Assembly: GCA_003224085.1 (NCBI GenBank)
Contig: QHYK01000074.1
Coordinates: 18,765 to 82,764 of the forward strand
DNA from: Acidobacteriota bacterium
GTDB lineage: Bacteria; Acidobacteriota; Terriglobia; Acidiferrales; UBA7541
Direction of reading: 5' to 3'
Length of the DNA stretch: 64,000 nt
Part shown: in pieces, positions 7,784 to 16,074 of the stretch
Position numbering within the stretch: the first letter of the stretch is position 1
How the letters are laid out: the number at the start of each line of letters is the position of its first letter
Position numbers and translations under genes: made by a program
The notes under the pieces: model-generated
The model's database searches: none
Told to the model about the DNA's origin: nothing
The model's input: only the letters and a program-made list of their open reading frames with translations

Positions 7784-8677
7784 TTAGCGCGGCAGCTTAT
7801 CGTAGACCATTAGCCCGAGCAGCAGTGGGATGTGCAAGACCGTCGCGTGCATCAGCCATTTCGCACGCGAATTCGTTTTGTTGCTCGCCGCCCACAGGCA
7901 GATTTGCACCAGCGCGGTGCACACCACGAGCGCCCCGAAAAAGTACACGATGCCCGCCAGCCCAAACACCGCGGGTAGCAGGCTTACACCCACCAGCGCA
8001 GCGGCGTAAAGAATGATCTGCCGGAACGTGCGCTTGCCCTCACGGTCCACCACCGGTAGCATCACGATTCCCGCGCGTGCGTAGTCTTCGCGATACATCC
8101 ACGAAATCGCGTAGAAATGCGGAAACTGCCACAGGAACAGAATCCCGAACAGCAGCCACGCTCCGCGGCCAAGTGAACCGGTCGCCGCCACCCACCCAAT
8201 CATGGGCGGAATCGCGCCAGGAAAAGCACCCACAAAAGTCGCCCAAACCGTGCGCTTCTTCAGGGGCGTATACGCCAGCAAATAGCTGAGGCACGTCAAA
8301 ACACCCAGCCCGGAAGCAAGTAGCCCCGCCGCCAAATACAAATCAATGGCTCCGGCAACGGCCAGCGCCAAGCCAAACTCCAACGCACGCCCCGGCTCCA
8401 GCACGCCGCTCGGCAGCGGCCGCGAAGCTGTCCGCCGCATATAGCGGTCGGATTCGCGCTCCACGTAATGATTCAGCGCCGCCGTTCCTCCGGCGATGAG
8501 CAGCGTCGCGAAAATCACGTGGCTCATATGCAGCCAGTTGACCGGGTCACGCGCGCCCATGTAATACCCGGCGGCCGTGGTCATCAGCACGAGAAACGAT
8601 ACGTCCGGCTTCGTCAACGCAATGTACGCATTGGCGCGCGAAGCAAGTGTGAGATCGACACTGCGAACCGTGCTCAT
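7784..8677 (-). CDS. ctaB: Protoheme IX farnesyltransferase (heme O synthase)
   Basis: A 297-residue polytopic membrane prenyltransferase that adds a farnesyl group to protoheme to make heme O for terminal oxidases. The UbiA-family signature is clear: LNHYVERESDRYMRRTASRPLPSG (about 70-93) supplies the first Asp-rich, Mg-diphosphate-binding motif, and VDREGKRTFRQI in the later loop is the second. About eight or nine membrane segments are seen. The ATG at 8677 shares an ATGA overlap with the stop of ctaA (8674), so the two are translationally coupled, and this excludes a long upstream extension. Its product is the substrate of CtaA. Confidence 0.95.
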   Translation of the reverse strand: MSTVRSVDLTLASRANAYIALTKPDVSFLVLMTTAAGYYMGARDPVNWLHMSHVIFATLLIAGGTAALNHYVERESDRYMRRTASRPLPSGVLEPGRALEFGLALAVAGAIDLYLAAGLLASGLGVLTCLSYLLAYTPLKKRTVWATFVGAFPGAIPPMIGWVAATGSLGRGAWLLFGILFLWQFPHFYAISWMYREDYARAGIVMLPVVDREGKRTFRQIILYAAALVGVSLLPAVFGLAGIVYFFGALVVCTALVQICLWAASNKTNSRAKWLMHATVLHIPLLLGLMVYDKLPR

Positions 8678-9594
8678 CCCGCCGTCACCGGTGGCGCCGT
8701 CGCGGCCACTTCCGCGCCGCGCGGCACCAAGCGATAGCACAGGAGCACAACCAGGACGGAAAACGCAAACAAAATCGCCCCCACCACGGTGTGAATCACC
8801 GTGAGCCAAACCATCAGCGGCATCGGTTGCGGCGCGTCGGCGGTCGTGAGCCGCGACCAATACGCCAGCAGCCCCAGCAAGAACTGCGCCCCAAAGATAG
8901 CGTGCAGCAAAATGCGCGCCTTGCCGAGCTCCGGCGAAGCGCCAAACCTCTTGCGGAGTGCCACCGCAGTCCAAGTTACCGTGCCAAGAACTACCAACGC
9001 CCCTGCGGCGTGGGGCCAGATCGCAAAGTCCTTATGCCGGAATCCTGCGCCAAGAATCACCTGCAAATAAATCACGAGGGCATTCCATATCGCGACTGAA
9101 TGAATCGATGGCGAACCCTTGTCTTCGAGTTGCGGCCGTTCCGAAACCCACCACTTGCTTGTGAAAACCGCAATCCCCAGCACCGCCGCAAAGACAATCT
9201 GCGCAAAGCAAGCGTGAATCACCGGCAGCCAGTAATGCAGAAGCTGAATCACAACCTGGCCACCGAGTATTGCCTGCACTACAACTCCGAGCACGGCAAT
9301 CCCGCCCAGCCAGCGCAGCCAAACGCGGCTCTCCTCCCCTAGCAGCAATACCGCCAGGACCAGCGTAAAGATCCCCAAACCTCCGGCTACAAAGCGATGC
9401 GAAAACTCAAAGAAATCACCGCCTTGCAGCGAACTGAGCGGAGGCACCCAGGCGCCGTGCGATTTCGGCCAGTCCGTCACCGAAAGCGCCGCGTCTTTGG
9501 AGGTCACCAGCGCGCCTGCGACAAACAGCAGAATCGTCCAGCAAACGGTGAAAACGGCAAATTTGTGCACACCTGATTTGTACTTAGCTGTCAT
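8674..9594 (-). CDS. ctaA: Heme A synthase (COX15/CtaA family)
   Basis: A 306-residue membrane protein that oxidises the C8 methyl of heme O to a formyl group, giving heme A. Eight hydrophobic segments in two four-helix halves are visible. Conserved histidines lie in FEFSHRFVAGG, LLHYWLPVIHACFAQ, IWPHAAGALVVLG and VIHTVVGA, as expected for heme ligands of the family. The early TDWPKSHGAWVPP segment is a CtaA hallmark. ATG 9594 fits. It is the first gene of the ctaA-ctaB-DUF420 unit, which indicates that the organism builds an aa3-type oxidase; no oxidase subunit genes are in this window. Confidence 0.93.
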   Translation of the reverse strand: MTAKYKSGVHKFAVFTVCWTILLFVAGALVTSKDAALSVTDWPKSHGAWVPPLSSLQGGDFFEFSHRFVAGGLGIFTLVLAVLLLGEESRVWLRWLGGIAVLGVVVQAILGGQVVIQLLHYWLPVIHACFAQIVFAAVLGIAVFTSKWWVSERPQLEDKGSPSIHSVAIWNALVIYLQVILGAGFRHKDFAIWPHAAGALVVLGTVTWTAVALRKRFGASPELGKARILLHAIFGAQFLLGLLAYWSRLTTADAPQPMPLMVWLTVIHTVVGAILFAFSVLVVLLCYRLVPRGAEVAATAPPVTAG

Positions 9595-9819
9595 CGACTC
9601 TTGTTAGATGCGGCCCAGCGGCGGATTATACCTTGAGTTCCCGCGATTTTGCGAAATCGAATCCCTTCCGAAAAGCCACCACGTCATTAAGGCACCATTT
9701 ACTGCGAGTTGTCATGCTCCAGCGACAAAGCATCTCAACGTAAAGAATCGCTTGACCCTGACCCGTTGTGGAACACCGCTGTACAACCGGGCAGGGGTGT
9801 GCAGGCGTATAATGGCCGC

Positions 9820-10275
9820 ATGGATCGCAGCAAACTCGTGGTCGTTGACCGCTTTGCCTCGCAGGTCGAAGCCGACCTTGCCAAGACTGCGCTCGAATCC
9901 GCGGGCATTGACGCCATGATTCAGGCCGATAGAGCGGGTGGCATGCGTGACCATTTGGCATGGAGTGGGCTCGGTTTCAAAGTCCTGGTCCGTGAAGAAG
10001 AAGCTTCTGAGGCGCACCATGTACTTCAGCCTCCGCCCGAGAGTGAGCTTGTTTTTGTTCAAGCATTCCGCACGCAGGCTGAAGCGGATCATGCTAACAA
10101 CGCGCTCTTGTCCGCAGGCGTTCTCGCTGCGATACAGGATACCGTCGCTGGTGTCCCTCTATCCTTGACCTCGAACGACTTCCGGTTTCGCCTGTCGGTG
10201 CGGGGAGAAGACTCCGAAAAGGCTCGCTACGTCCTTAGGCGGCTTGGTGAAGGGCCCACGCAGGAAAGCAGTTAG
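9820..10275 (+). CDS. Tandem DUF2007 (putative signal transducing) protein
   Basis: A 151-residue protein with two copies of a short alpha/beta domain. The first copy is about 1-65 (VVVDRFASQVEADLAKTALESAGI) and the second about 75-140 (VFVQAFRTQAEADHANNALLSAGV). Both match the DUF2007 pattern, in which a strand, a helix rich in EA/AN and an AGI turn recur. Biochemical function is unknown, and the label signal transducing is only a database name. ATG 9820 begins MDRSKLVVVDR, where the first repeat starts. It converges on hemH with only 12 bases between stops. Soluble, cytoplasmic. Confidence 0.75.
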   Translation: MDRSKLVVVDRFASQVEADLAKTALESAGIDAMIQADRAGGMRDHLAWSGLGFKVLVREEEASEAHHVLQPPPESELVFVQAFRTQAEADHANNALLSAGVLAAIQDTVAGVPLSLTSNDFRFRLSVRGEDSEKARYVLRRLGEGPTQESS

Positions 10276-10287
10276 AACTGCACTCCG

Positions 10288-11337
10288 TTAAACTGTCGCG
10301 CCACCCATTTGCGCCGAGGCCACCGGCGTGGAGGACGAGGGTGGTTCTATTCCCACGGCTCGCAGCACAAGATCCTTGAGCGCCCCGATAAAAAGTGGCG
10401 AATCTCCCACCGCCGGCATCATGCGGAACGTCTTAATTCCAAACTTCTTTGCATCCGCCCGGGCCTCGATATTGATTTCGTGCAGCGTCTCGATGTGCTC
10501 GGTCACAAACGAGATGGGAACCACCAGAATTTCCTTGACGCCTTTACGGCCAAGTTGCTCAATGGTCCCCGTCAGCGGCGGCTGCAGCCATTTTGCCGGC
10601 CCAACGCGGCTTTGGTAACAAAGCAAATGGGTCCGTGGCCAGCTAGAGTAATGCTTTGCACCGAACTCGCACACCGCGCTCACCGTCGCTTCGATCTGCT
10701 TGGGATACGGATCCCCCTTCTCGACCAGGCTCATCGGCAATCCATGCGCGCTGAAAACTAAATCAATTCGCGAACTATCCTCGAACTGCCGCAACACCGA
10801 GCCAATTTTTTCAACCAGCGCCCGAATGTAGAGCGGATGATCGTAAAAATGATCGATGGTGCGCTCCGGCGGCCCGCCGTTAGGTTGTCCATACACGCGC
10901 CGCCATTCTTTCAGGCTGCTCAGCGTCGTCGCGTAGGAAAAGTGCGGATAAAGCGGCAAGAGCACAATTTCGTCCAGCGGGCCTGCCCTCCGCAGTGCCT
11001 CCACTGCCTCTGCCGTCATCGGGTGCCAGTAGCGCATGGCCGTCACGATAACCGGGTCAATGTGAGCTACCAGAGCGTCCATCAAGCGGACCCTCTGCCG
11101 CTCGGTAAGCAGCCGAATCGGAGATCGCCGCCCGATTTCTCTGTATTTCCCGGCCACGGGGACCGAGCGTTTCGAGGAGATGAGCCTGGCGATGGGGCGC
11201 CGCAACCATCCCAGCGGCCCTAGCGGAATAATGTCCGGATCGAGAAACAAATTGAGAAGAAAGGGCTCGACGGCGTCCAGCGAATCCGGCCCTCCCAATT
11301 GGAACAATACGATTCCGATACGCTTCTTCCCGGCCAA
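10288..11337 (-). CDS. hemH: Ferrochelatase
   Basis: A 349-residue enzyme inserting Fe2+ into protoporphyrin IX to form protoheme. Family hallmarks are IGIVLFQLGGPDSLDAVEPFL at the N-terminus, catalytic His in VFSAHGLPMSLVEKGDPY, SRVGPAKWLQPP, and the metal-binding Glu in SFVTEHIETLHEI. I place the start at a TTG (11337), because AGGAGG lies 6 bases upstream and the homologous region begins directly. A GTG at 11451 would add 38 atypical residues. It is the last gene of the ccm operon, 110 bases after ccmD, linking heme production to cytochrome c maturation. There is no clear membrane segment; the protein is probably peripheral. Confidence 0.92.
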   Translation of the reverse strand: MAGKKRIGIVLFQLGGPDSLDAVEPFLLNLFLDPDIIPLGPLGWLRRPIARLISSKRSVPVAGKYREIGRRSPIRLLTERQRVRLMDALVAHIDPVIVTAMRYWHPMTAEAVEALRRAGPLDEIVLLPLYPHFSYATTLSSLKEWRRVYGQPNGGPPERTIDHFYDHPLYIRALVEKIGSVLRQFEDSSRIDLVFSAHGLPMSLVEKGDPYPKQIEATVSAVCEFGAKHYSSWPRTHLLCYQSRVGPAKWLQPPLTGTIEQLGRKGVKEILVVPISFVTEHIETLHEINIEARADAKKFGIKTFRMMPAVGDSPLFIGALKDLVLRAVGIEPPSSSTPVASAQMGGATV

Positions 11338-11447
11338 GCTGACCCTCCTAGATCGTTGTTGCGGGTCTTTTCGCGACTTTTGCGTCCCGGTTCGCACCGG
11401 GAAGACCCGTGCTCTTTCTTTCTCCAGCAGGAACCTTCTAACGGTGA

Positions 11448-11591
11448 TCACTTTCCTTTATTCAACATCGCCTTCAGCCGCTCTACTTCTTCGCGCAACG
11501 TGCTCATGCGCTGCGAGACGGAAATGTAATACACGAAGAAAATGGCCCAGCCCGCGAGATATGCCGCCAGCACACTATCCAGATTTTTCAT
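11448..11591 (-). CDS. ccmD: CcmD-like small membrane protein
   Basis: A 47-residue protein: MKNLDSVLAAYLAGWAIFF begins a single hydrophobic helix, followed by a charged heptad-like tail (TLREEVERLKAML). Size, topology and position after ccmC fit CcmD, which stabilises the CcmABC complex and helps release heme-loaded CcmE. The ATG shares an ATGA overlap with the ccmC stop, which supports the start. Sequence conservation in CcmD is poor across phyla, so the call rests mainly on context and shape. Confidence 0.8.
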   Translation of the reverse strand: MKNLDSVLAAYLAGWAIFFVYYISVSQRMSTLREEVERLKAMLNKGK

Positions 11592-12265
11592 CGAACCTCT
11601 GCCTCCCTTCGCAAGTCCTCTACCCCGGCACGCAATGCCTCCAGCCGGTACCGTGCGCTCAAAAGCAAAATCAGCAGCCCCGTCAGCGCCCCCCACATCA
11701 ACAAATACGAAACACGCATCCGCGGTTCCAACCCCGAACCCGGTCCGCCCAGGATCACAGGTTGCGGGTGCTGTGTCCTCCACCAGCGAATCGAAAAATA
11801 CACCAGCGGCACGTCCAAAAACGCAAAAATGCCGAACAGCGCGCTGAACATCGCCCGCTTGTCCGGCTCTTCAATCATCGAGCGCAGCAGCAGGTAGGAA
11901 AGATAGAGCAGCCCGAGCACAAACGTCAGCGTCAGCCGCGCGTCCCAGGTCCACCAGATTCCCCACACCGGATGCGCCCAGATCGGGCCGGTAATCAGTA
12001 CCACGGTAATGAACGCCAGCCCCACTTCCGCCGCCGACACGCCCAGCCAATCCGACTTCGGCTCGCGGGTAAACACGTATCGAAGGTTCGCGTAGAAACA
12101 TGTCCCGAAAGCCACGAACGCGCTGAACGCGCAGGAAATGTGCAAGTAGAAAATCTTCTGGACCACGCCCATGGTCTTCTCGATGGGCGCGTAGTAAAAA
12201 GCTAGGTACGCCGTGGAAGCAATCAGCGCAAACAAGACCGCGGCGCGCAGGATGCTCTTCGTCAT
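11588..12265 (-). CDS. ccmC: Heme exporter/handling protein CcmC
   Basis: A 225-residue membrane protein that loads heme on to CcmE at the outer face of the inner membrane. The tryptophan-rich heme-handling motif WGIWWTWDARLT lies at about 101-112, flanked by conserved histidines in FYLHISCAFS and IWAHPVWG. Six hydrophobic helices are visible. The ATG at 12265 begins directly before the first helix; an earlier TTG adds 11 residues without hydrophobic character. It is coupled to ccmD by ATGA. Membership of the heme-handling-protein superfamily is shared with CcmF further upstream in the operon. Confidence 0.94.
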   Translation of the reverse strand: MTKSILRAAVLFALIASTAYLAFYYAPIEKTMGVVQKIFYLHISCAFSAFVAFGTCFYANLRYVFTREPKSDWLGVSAAEVGLAFITVVLITGPIWAHPVWGIWWTWDARLTLTFVLGLLYLSYLLLRSMIEEPDKRAMFSALFGIFAFLDVPLVYFSIRWWRTQHPQPVILGGPGSGLEPRMRVSYLLMWGALTGLLILLLSARYRLEALRAGVEDLRREAEVR

Positions 12266-12360
12266 TGCGAGTGACCTCTTTTGCGGACTGTCTTCCAATC
12301 AAACCGCATCTTCAAAGCTCCTCAAGCCGTCCGTTGCGAAGCTTTTCCGCGAGTCACCCC

Positions 12361-13035
12361 TCACTCTTCCAGCAGGTATTCGCCGAAAAGCCATATCGCC
12401 GTTAAAAACACGACATCAAAACCAGCAAGAAACCCGAGCCAGTCGCGACGCAACTCTGGATTGGCCTCGAGAAGAGCGCCCGTGGCCTCCGTGCTGGCAA
12501 TGAGGACGGGCGTCAAAAGTGGAAGAAGAAGAAGCGGCAACATCAGCTCGCGCATGCGCGCCTGCGCCGAGATCGCCGAAAAAGCCGTTCCCGGGATCGC
12601 TACCCCCAGGCTGCCAAGAAACAAAACTAGCACAAGCTGCGGGAAAACCGGAAGAACAGGCAGGTTATAGAGAACCGCGAAAACCGGCAGCATCAATACT
12701 TCCGTCAGCAGCAGGAATAACGTATTCGCGCTCAGCTTGGCGAGAAAAATCGAAAACGGATCGGGCACCGACAACCGCAGTGCGCTCAGCGTATCGTTGT
12801 TCTGCTCGCGCAAAAAGCACGGCTGCAGCATCAGCGATGCCGCAAACAAAAAGGACAGCCACAACAGGCCGGGGCCAAACCTTCGCGACTCGCCGATGCT
12901 GGGATCAAAAGTAAAGCTGAAAAGCACCACCACCACCAGAATGAATACGACCGTCGTCGTCAGCAGTTCCCGCGAACGGAACTCTGTGCGAAGTTCCTTG
13001 CCCAGCAGCACCGCCATGTCAGCAATCAGCGCCAT
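12361..13035 (-). CDS. ccmB: Heme ABC transporter permease CcmB
   Basis: A 224-residue protein with about six membrane helices, forming the membrane part of the CcmAB ABC complex that drives release of heme-CcmE from CcmC. Characteristic segments are LLGKELRTEFRSRELL at the N-terminus, then FLREQNNDTLSALRLSVPDP and LPLLLLPLLTPVLI. ATG 13035 fits the family start. It lies between ccmA, 144 bases upstream, and ccmC, 95 bases downstream. These gaps are wider than in most ccm operons and contain CT-rich filler rather than genes. Confidence 0.92.
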   Translation of the reverse strand: MALIADMAVLLGKELRTEFRSRELLTTTVVFILVVVVLFSFTFDPSIGESRRFGPGLLWLSFLFAASLMLQPCFLREQNNDTLSALRLSVPDPFSIFLAKLSANTLFLLLTEVLMLPVFAVLYNLPVLPVFPQLVLVLFLGSLGVAIPGTAFSAISAQARMRELMLPLLLLPLLTPVLIASTEATGALLEANPELRRDWLGFLAGFDVVFLTAIWLFGEYLLEE

Positions 13036-13179
13036 CGTTTTGCGTTCAAAGGAATCAAGCCAGTACGCCGCGTCACTGCGCTTGCTACTTGAAAAACTCG
13101 GTCATGCGACGGTCGCATTAGCAGATCCCTGGGAGCACTCTCTGCCCCCGTCCCCCCTCTCAACTTTCGACCTCTTACG

Positions 13180-13929
13180 TTATGCGCCTGCAAGCGAAAG
13201 AATTGCGTGCATGTCCGAGCCCGCGCGCGTATCGGCCACCACCGACCCTGCATCCAGCCGAATCGCGCGCGTCGCAAGCGCGGAGATCTCCGATTCGCCG
13301 TGCACGCTCATCAGGATCGTGCGCCCCGCGTCCCGCATCCGGCCGAGCGTATTCGCCAGCCAGGTAATTCCCTCCGGATCGAGGCCAGTCGCCGGCTCGT
13401 CCAGCAGCAGCACCGAAGGTTCGTTGAGCAGCGCCCGCGCAATGGCCACGCGCTGCCTCATTCCACGCGAGAATGTCCGCACCACAGAGGCGCGCCGCTC
13501 GGAAAGTCCGACTTCTTCTAGTAGTAGCGCCGCCCGTTTGCTCGATTCCGCAATTCCCTGCAGCTTGGCGAAGAGCGAAAGGTTCTCTTCGGCCGTCAAT
13601 TCGTCGTAAACCATCGTGGCGTGCGCCACAAAACCGATGGGGACGTCTGCTGGGGTCGCCGCCTGTTGCGGCGGGTTTACCCGGCCGTCCCCTGCTTGAC
13701 CATCGTTTCCAGTCTGGCCAAAAAAACGGACAGAACCAGCCGAAGGCCGAACTAATCGCGCCGCGATGCGCAGCAGCGTCGTCTTCCCCGACCCGTTTCT
13801 ACCCGCGAACGCAACGCATTCGCCTGCGCCTATTTCTAGCGACACTCGTCTCAGTGCGTAAAGCCCGCCGTAGCGTTTTTCGATGTTGTCAAACCGGATT
13901 CCTCTGGGGGTAAAGCCCGCTGCCGTCAC
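13180..13929 (-). CDS. ccmA: Heme ABC transporter ATP-binding protein CcmA
   Basis: A 249-residue ABC ATPase that powers heme-CcmE release with CcmB. The Walker A motif is AGRNGSGKTTLLR, the signature is FSRGMRQRVAIARAL, Walker B is VLLLDEPATGLDP, and the H-loop is SVHGES. The signature SRGMRQR is the form usual in CcmA-like subfamilies rather than LSGGQ. I choose GTG 13929, which has GAGG 7 bases upstream and leaves a short leader before GIRFDNIEKRYGG. A TTG at 14004 would add 25 residues with no domain match. The insert between Walker A and signature (GNDGQAGDGRVNPPQQAA) is longer than usual and of low complexity. Confidence 0.92.
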   Translation of the reverse strand: MTAAGFTPRGIRFDNIEKRYGGLYALRRVSLEIGAGECVAFAGRNGSGKTTLLRIAARLVRPSAGSVRFFGQTGNDGQAGDGRVNPPQQAATPADVPIGFVAHATMVYDELTAEENLSLFAKLQGIAESSKRAALLLEEVGLSERRASVVRTFSRGMRQRVAIARALLNEPSVLLLDEPATGLDPEGITWLANTLGRMRDAGRTILMSVHGESEISALATRAIRLDAGSVVADTRAGSDMHAILSLAGA

Positions 13930-14308
13930 CGTGCAGCCTCGAGAGCGGCCAACGTCTGAAAGGCATAGGTTGCGGGTGACCTGGACAGCCGCAAGCGGTT
14001 GCAAAAGCCAGTGAACAGGCCGCCCGAGGGGCGCACTTCAGCGCATCCCCAGGTGTCTTTCAAGTTGCGTTTGCCGAACATAAGGTGCAACGACATGTTG
14101 CTGCCCTTTGTTTTCATGCACTTACAAACTGCCGAATTTGCAAGGCCCTTGTTTTGATAGTGTTGCAACAGTACGGGGGGCCGCTACCTCACTCCCTCCA
14201 TTCTTCGGTAGGTTCTTTTCCGTTCCGTATAGGCTAAGTCCTTTGTTTCTCACTATTGCGAAAACTGCCGGGTGTGGGTTTCCCTGACCCCCAAAAGCAG
14301 ACTCTTTC
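13930..14308. other. Noncoding gap inside the ccm operon
   Basis: This 379-base gap separates ccmA from the preceding operon gene. An 80-codon minus-strand frame (14168-13926) runs into the ccmA start but shows no domain, and composition unlike a gene, so I do not call it. The gap may hold an internal promoter; I see no convincing boxes or terminator. Confidence 0.4.
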
Positions 14309-15706
14309 CTACGCCCGCACCAGGTCTCGCAGCACCTTCTCGGCCTTCGCGCGCTCCCGCGTGTACTCTTCCTCGGTGATCGTACCGGCCTGATGCCGCA
14401 ACTCCAGACGGAACAAACTCTCCTTCAGCGCATCGAGGCTGGTTCCGATGGCCGCGTCTACAACTGACAAACTAGCTGGCCCATTGGAGGGCGCCTTACC
14501 TGCCGGGGACGAAGCGGAAGGAGGCGCGGTCGTAGGTTGCCCTTTGGGCTTTTTGGATTTCCCCGCAGGAACCGCTTCTGCCGCTACCGCACCACCGCCA
14601 ACGGCCACAACAGTCTTCCGGGAAAGCAGATACGCAAGCAATCCGAATACGACGGCAAAGCCCCCAAGCAGCGGCCATTTCAGGCTGTCGAGCCTGCCCG
14701 GAACCGCCTGGATGGTCGCGCTGCCGGATTCTGCTCCGGCGTCCTGTGCCTCCCGGCCCTGCGGCGCGCTTTCTGCTCCTCCGCCCCCGGAGGGCGCAGT
14801 GCCAGTAACCTTCACCGCCACCAGCGTACCGGCAGGGACGTCTTGCCGCAGATAGAGGTTCATTCCCTGCTCCTGGCCCGCAGCCGCAAACCCGTCGCCG
14901 CTCACTTGCAACGTCGGAGGAGCCACCAGCAACAAGCGCGCTCCCGGATAAATCGTGGGAATCTTAAGACTCGCCGCATTGTCCTGATATGGTAGGCCGT
15001 AGGAATAGCGCACGGTGCTGTCGCCCGGGCGAAATGCGAACGCGATCGAATAACGATTGTGCTTCTTGTCGATGGGGAGTTGCGTCACCGGCATTCCGGC
15101 TGGCCCGGCGGCCGCCACGTTTTCCAACTCGCCTTTTTCCGGCAGCGAGAAGCTAAAACTTCCGTCCGTACGGAAATACGCGTGTGGCGGCTGCGACTTG
15201 TTCTCGATCTGGTATTCCTCCGCCACCTTCAAAGCCGTCCCACTCGGCTCGAAAATCACGAAGTGCGAAGTGACGTTGATCGTCTTCGGATCCTTGGAAG
15301 GCTCGAAAATATCCACCTGCACGTTGCCGGTGCCTGGCGGCACCATGGTATTGAAATGAACGTTGTTGTAGGTCGCGCGCACCAGCATCGGCTGCGCGCC
15401 GATGTCGGGATGGTCAAAACTGAATTCGCCTTGTGATCCGCTCTTGGCGTGAGCCACCTCCTGCATCCCGCCCATCGGCTGGACTAAAGTAAGCTCCACG
15501 CCCGCGGCAAGTTGCCCGGTCGTGCCGTTTCGTACTGTTCCGTGCACCGTGCCAGCGTGTGCTGCGGAAAACGGTACGAGGAGCAGAAAAAGAAGCAGCA
15601 ATCGTGCGCCAGGCGTTGCCTGCTGCTGGCCACTCGCTGGCCCCGAGCTTCGAGGGGGTAAGCGTTTACTGCGAGCTTCGAGGGGCCATTGGCCACTGGT
15701 TTTCAT
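14309..15706 (-). CDS. Membrane-anchored carboxypeptidase-regulatory-like protein in ccm operon
   Basis: A 465-residue protein. After a long basic N-region and hydrophobic core (about 35-50, ending in AHA), a carboxypeptidase-regulatory-like beta domain (about 52-135, starting GTVHGTVRNGTTGQ) and further beta-rich periplasmic sequence lead to one membrane helix (about 343-362). A proline/alanine linker and a C-terminal helical pair (about 422-462, LFRLELRHQAGTITEEEY) resembling SHOCT or the CcmI helical region close the protein. The ATG overlaps the upstream stop as ATGA. Its biochemical role is unknown; its place between CcmI-like and CcmA suggests a part in holding or presenting apocytochrome or heme (inference). 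The first 34 codons derive from a repeat island. Confidence 0.75.
   Translation of the reverse strand: MKTSGQWPLEARSKRLPPRSSGPASGQQQATPGARLLLLFLLLVPFSAAHAGTVHGTVRNGTTGQLAAGVELTLVQPMGGMQEVAHAKSGSQGEFSFDHPDIGAQPMLVRATYNNVHFNTMVPPGTGNVQVDIFEPSKDPKTINVTSHFVIFEPSGTALKVAEEYQIENKSQPPHAYFRTDGSFSFSLPEKGELENVAAAGPAGMPVTQLPIDKKHNRYSIAFAFRPGDSTVRYSYGLPYQDNAASLKIPTIYPGARLLLVAPPTLQVSGDGFAAAGQEQGMNLYLRQDVPAGTLVAVKVTGTAPSGGGGAESAPQGREAQDAGAESGSATIQAVPGRLDSLKWPLLGGFAVVFGLLAYLLSRKTVVAVGGGAVAAEAVPAGKSKKPKGQPTTAPPSASSPAGKAPSNGPASLSVVDAAIGTSLDALKESLFRLELRHQAGTITEEEYTRERAKAEKVLRDLVRA
15643..15697. repeat. Repeat island at the 5' end of a ccm operon gene
   Basis: A 14-base direct repeat, CGAGCTTCGAGGGG, occurs at 15644-15657 and 15672-15685. 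It is followed by the heptamers GGCCATT (15684-15690) and GGCCACT (15691-15697). The island is translated as part of the unusually long N-region of the protein at 14309-15706. Confidence 0.7.
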
Positions 15707-16071
15707 TGCGCGCTCCGGTCAGCGGGATGTGCGGTTCTTGGCCGCCGAACCTGCGCTTCCGTTACTTGATCGATTTCCGAAAGCACTAGCGCTGCTTCAT
15801 TTTCCAGAGCGGTCTTCATGGCCTCAAAATCGCCTTCCGAATATTTTCCCGACCGGTATTCAAACCGCAAATCCCGCAAATTGTCATAAATGGTGTCCCG
15901 CCGCTCCAGCAACTGATCCAGCTTGGTGCGGTGCGGCGCAAGGTCCGACGCATCCGGCTGAATATAAAAAATGAATAGCGCAACGGCCACGGCGAGCATC
16001 AGGCATGCTCCGAGGACGGCCCAGTCTCCGGAATCTGCAACCATCGCTGCAAAAAGAAGAGTCCGCACCAC
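15703..16071 (-). CDS. CcmI N-terminal-like membrane protein
   Basis: A 122-residue protein with one membrane helix (about 18-37, WAVLGACLMLAVAVALFIFY). A cytoplasmic helical segment follows: LDQLLERRDTIYDNLRDLRFEYRSGKYSEGDFEAMKTALENEAALVLSEID. The ERRD..L.DL.FEY..GK.SE.D pattern is that of the CcmI amino-terminal region, without the TPR half found in proteobacterial CcmI. In known systems CcmI binds apocytochrome and CcmH. The start at 16071 follows the ccmH stop by three bases, and its stop overlaps the next ATG as ATGA. I infer a short CcmI; whether another operon product supplies the missing half is open. Confidence 0.75.
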   Translation of the reverse strand: MVRTLLFAAMVADSGDWAVLGACLMLAVAVALFIFYIQPDASDLAPHRTKLDQLLERRDTIYDNLRDLRFEYRSGKYSEGDFEAMKTALENEAALVLSEIDQVTEAQVRRPRTAHPADRSAQ

Positions 16072-16074
16072 TGC

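Noticed and set aside
10268..10281. Short palindrome at the convergent DUF2007 and hemH stops
   Set aside because: The loop is too small and there is no T-run; overlap with a stop codon makes chance likely.
13926..14168. 80-codon minus-strand frame just upstream of ccmA
   Set aside because: It overlaps the ccmA start, has no recognisable domain and no ribosome site. Left as noncoding.
13930..14308. Possible break in the ccm operon by gene loss
   Set aside because: No remnant of a known ccm gene (such as ccmG) can be recognised in the gap.
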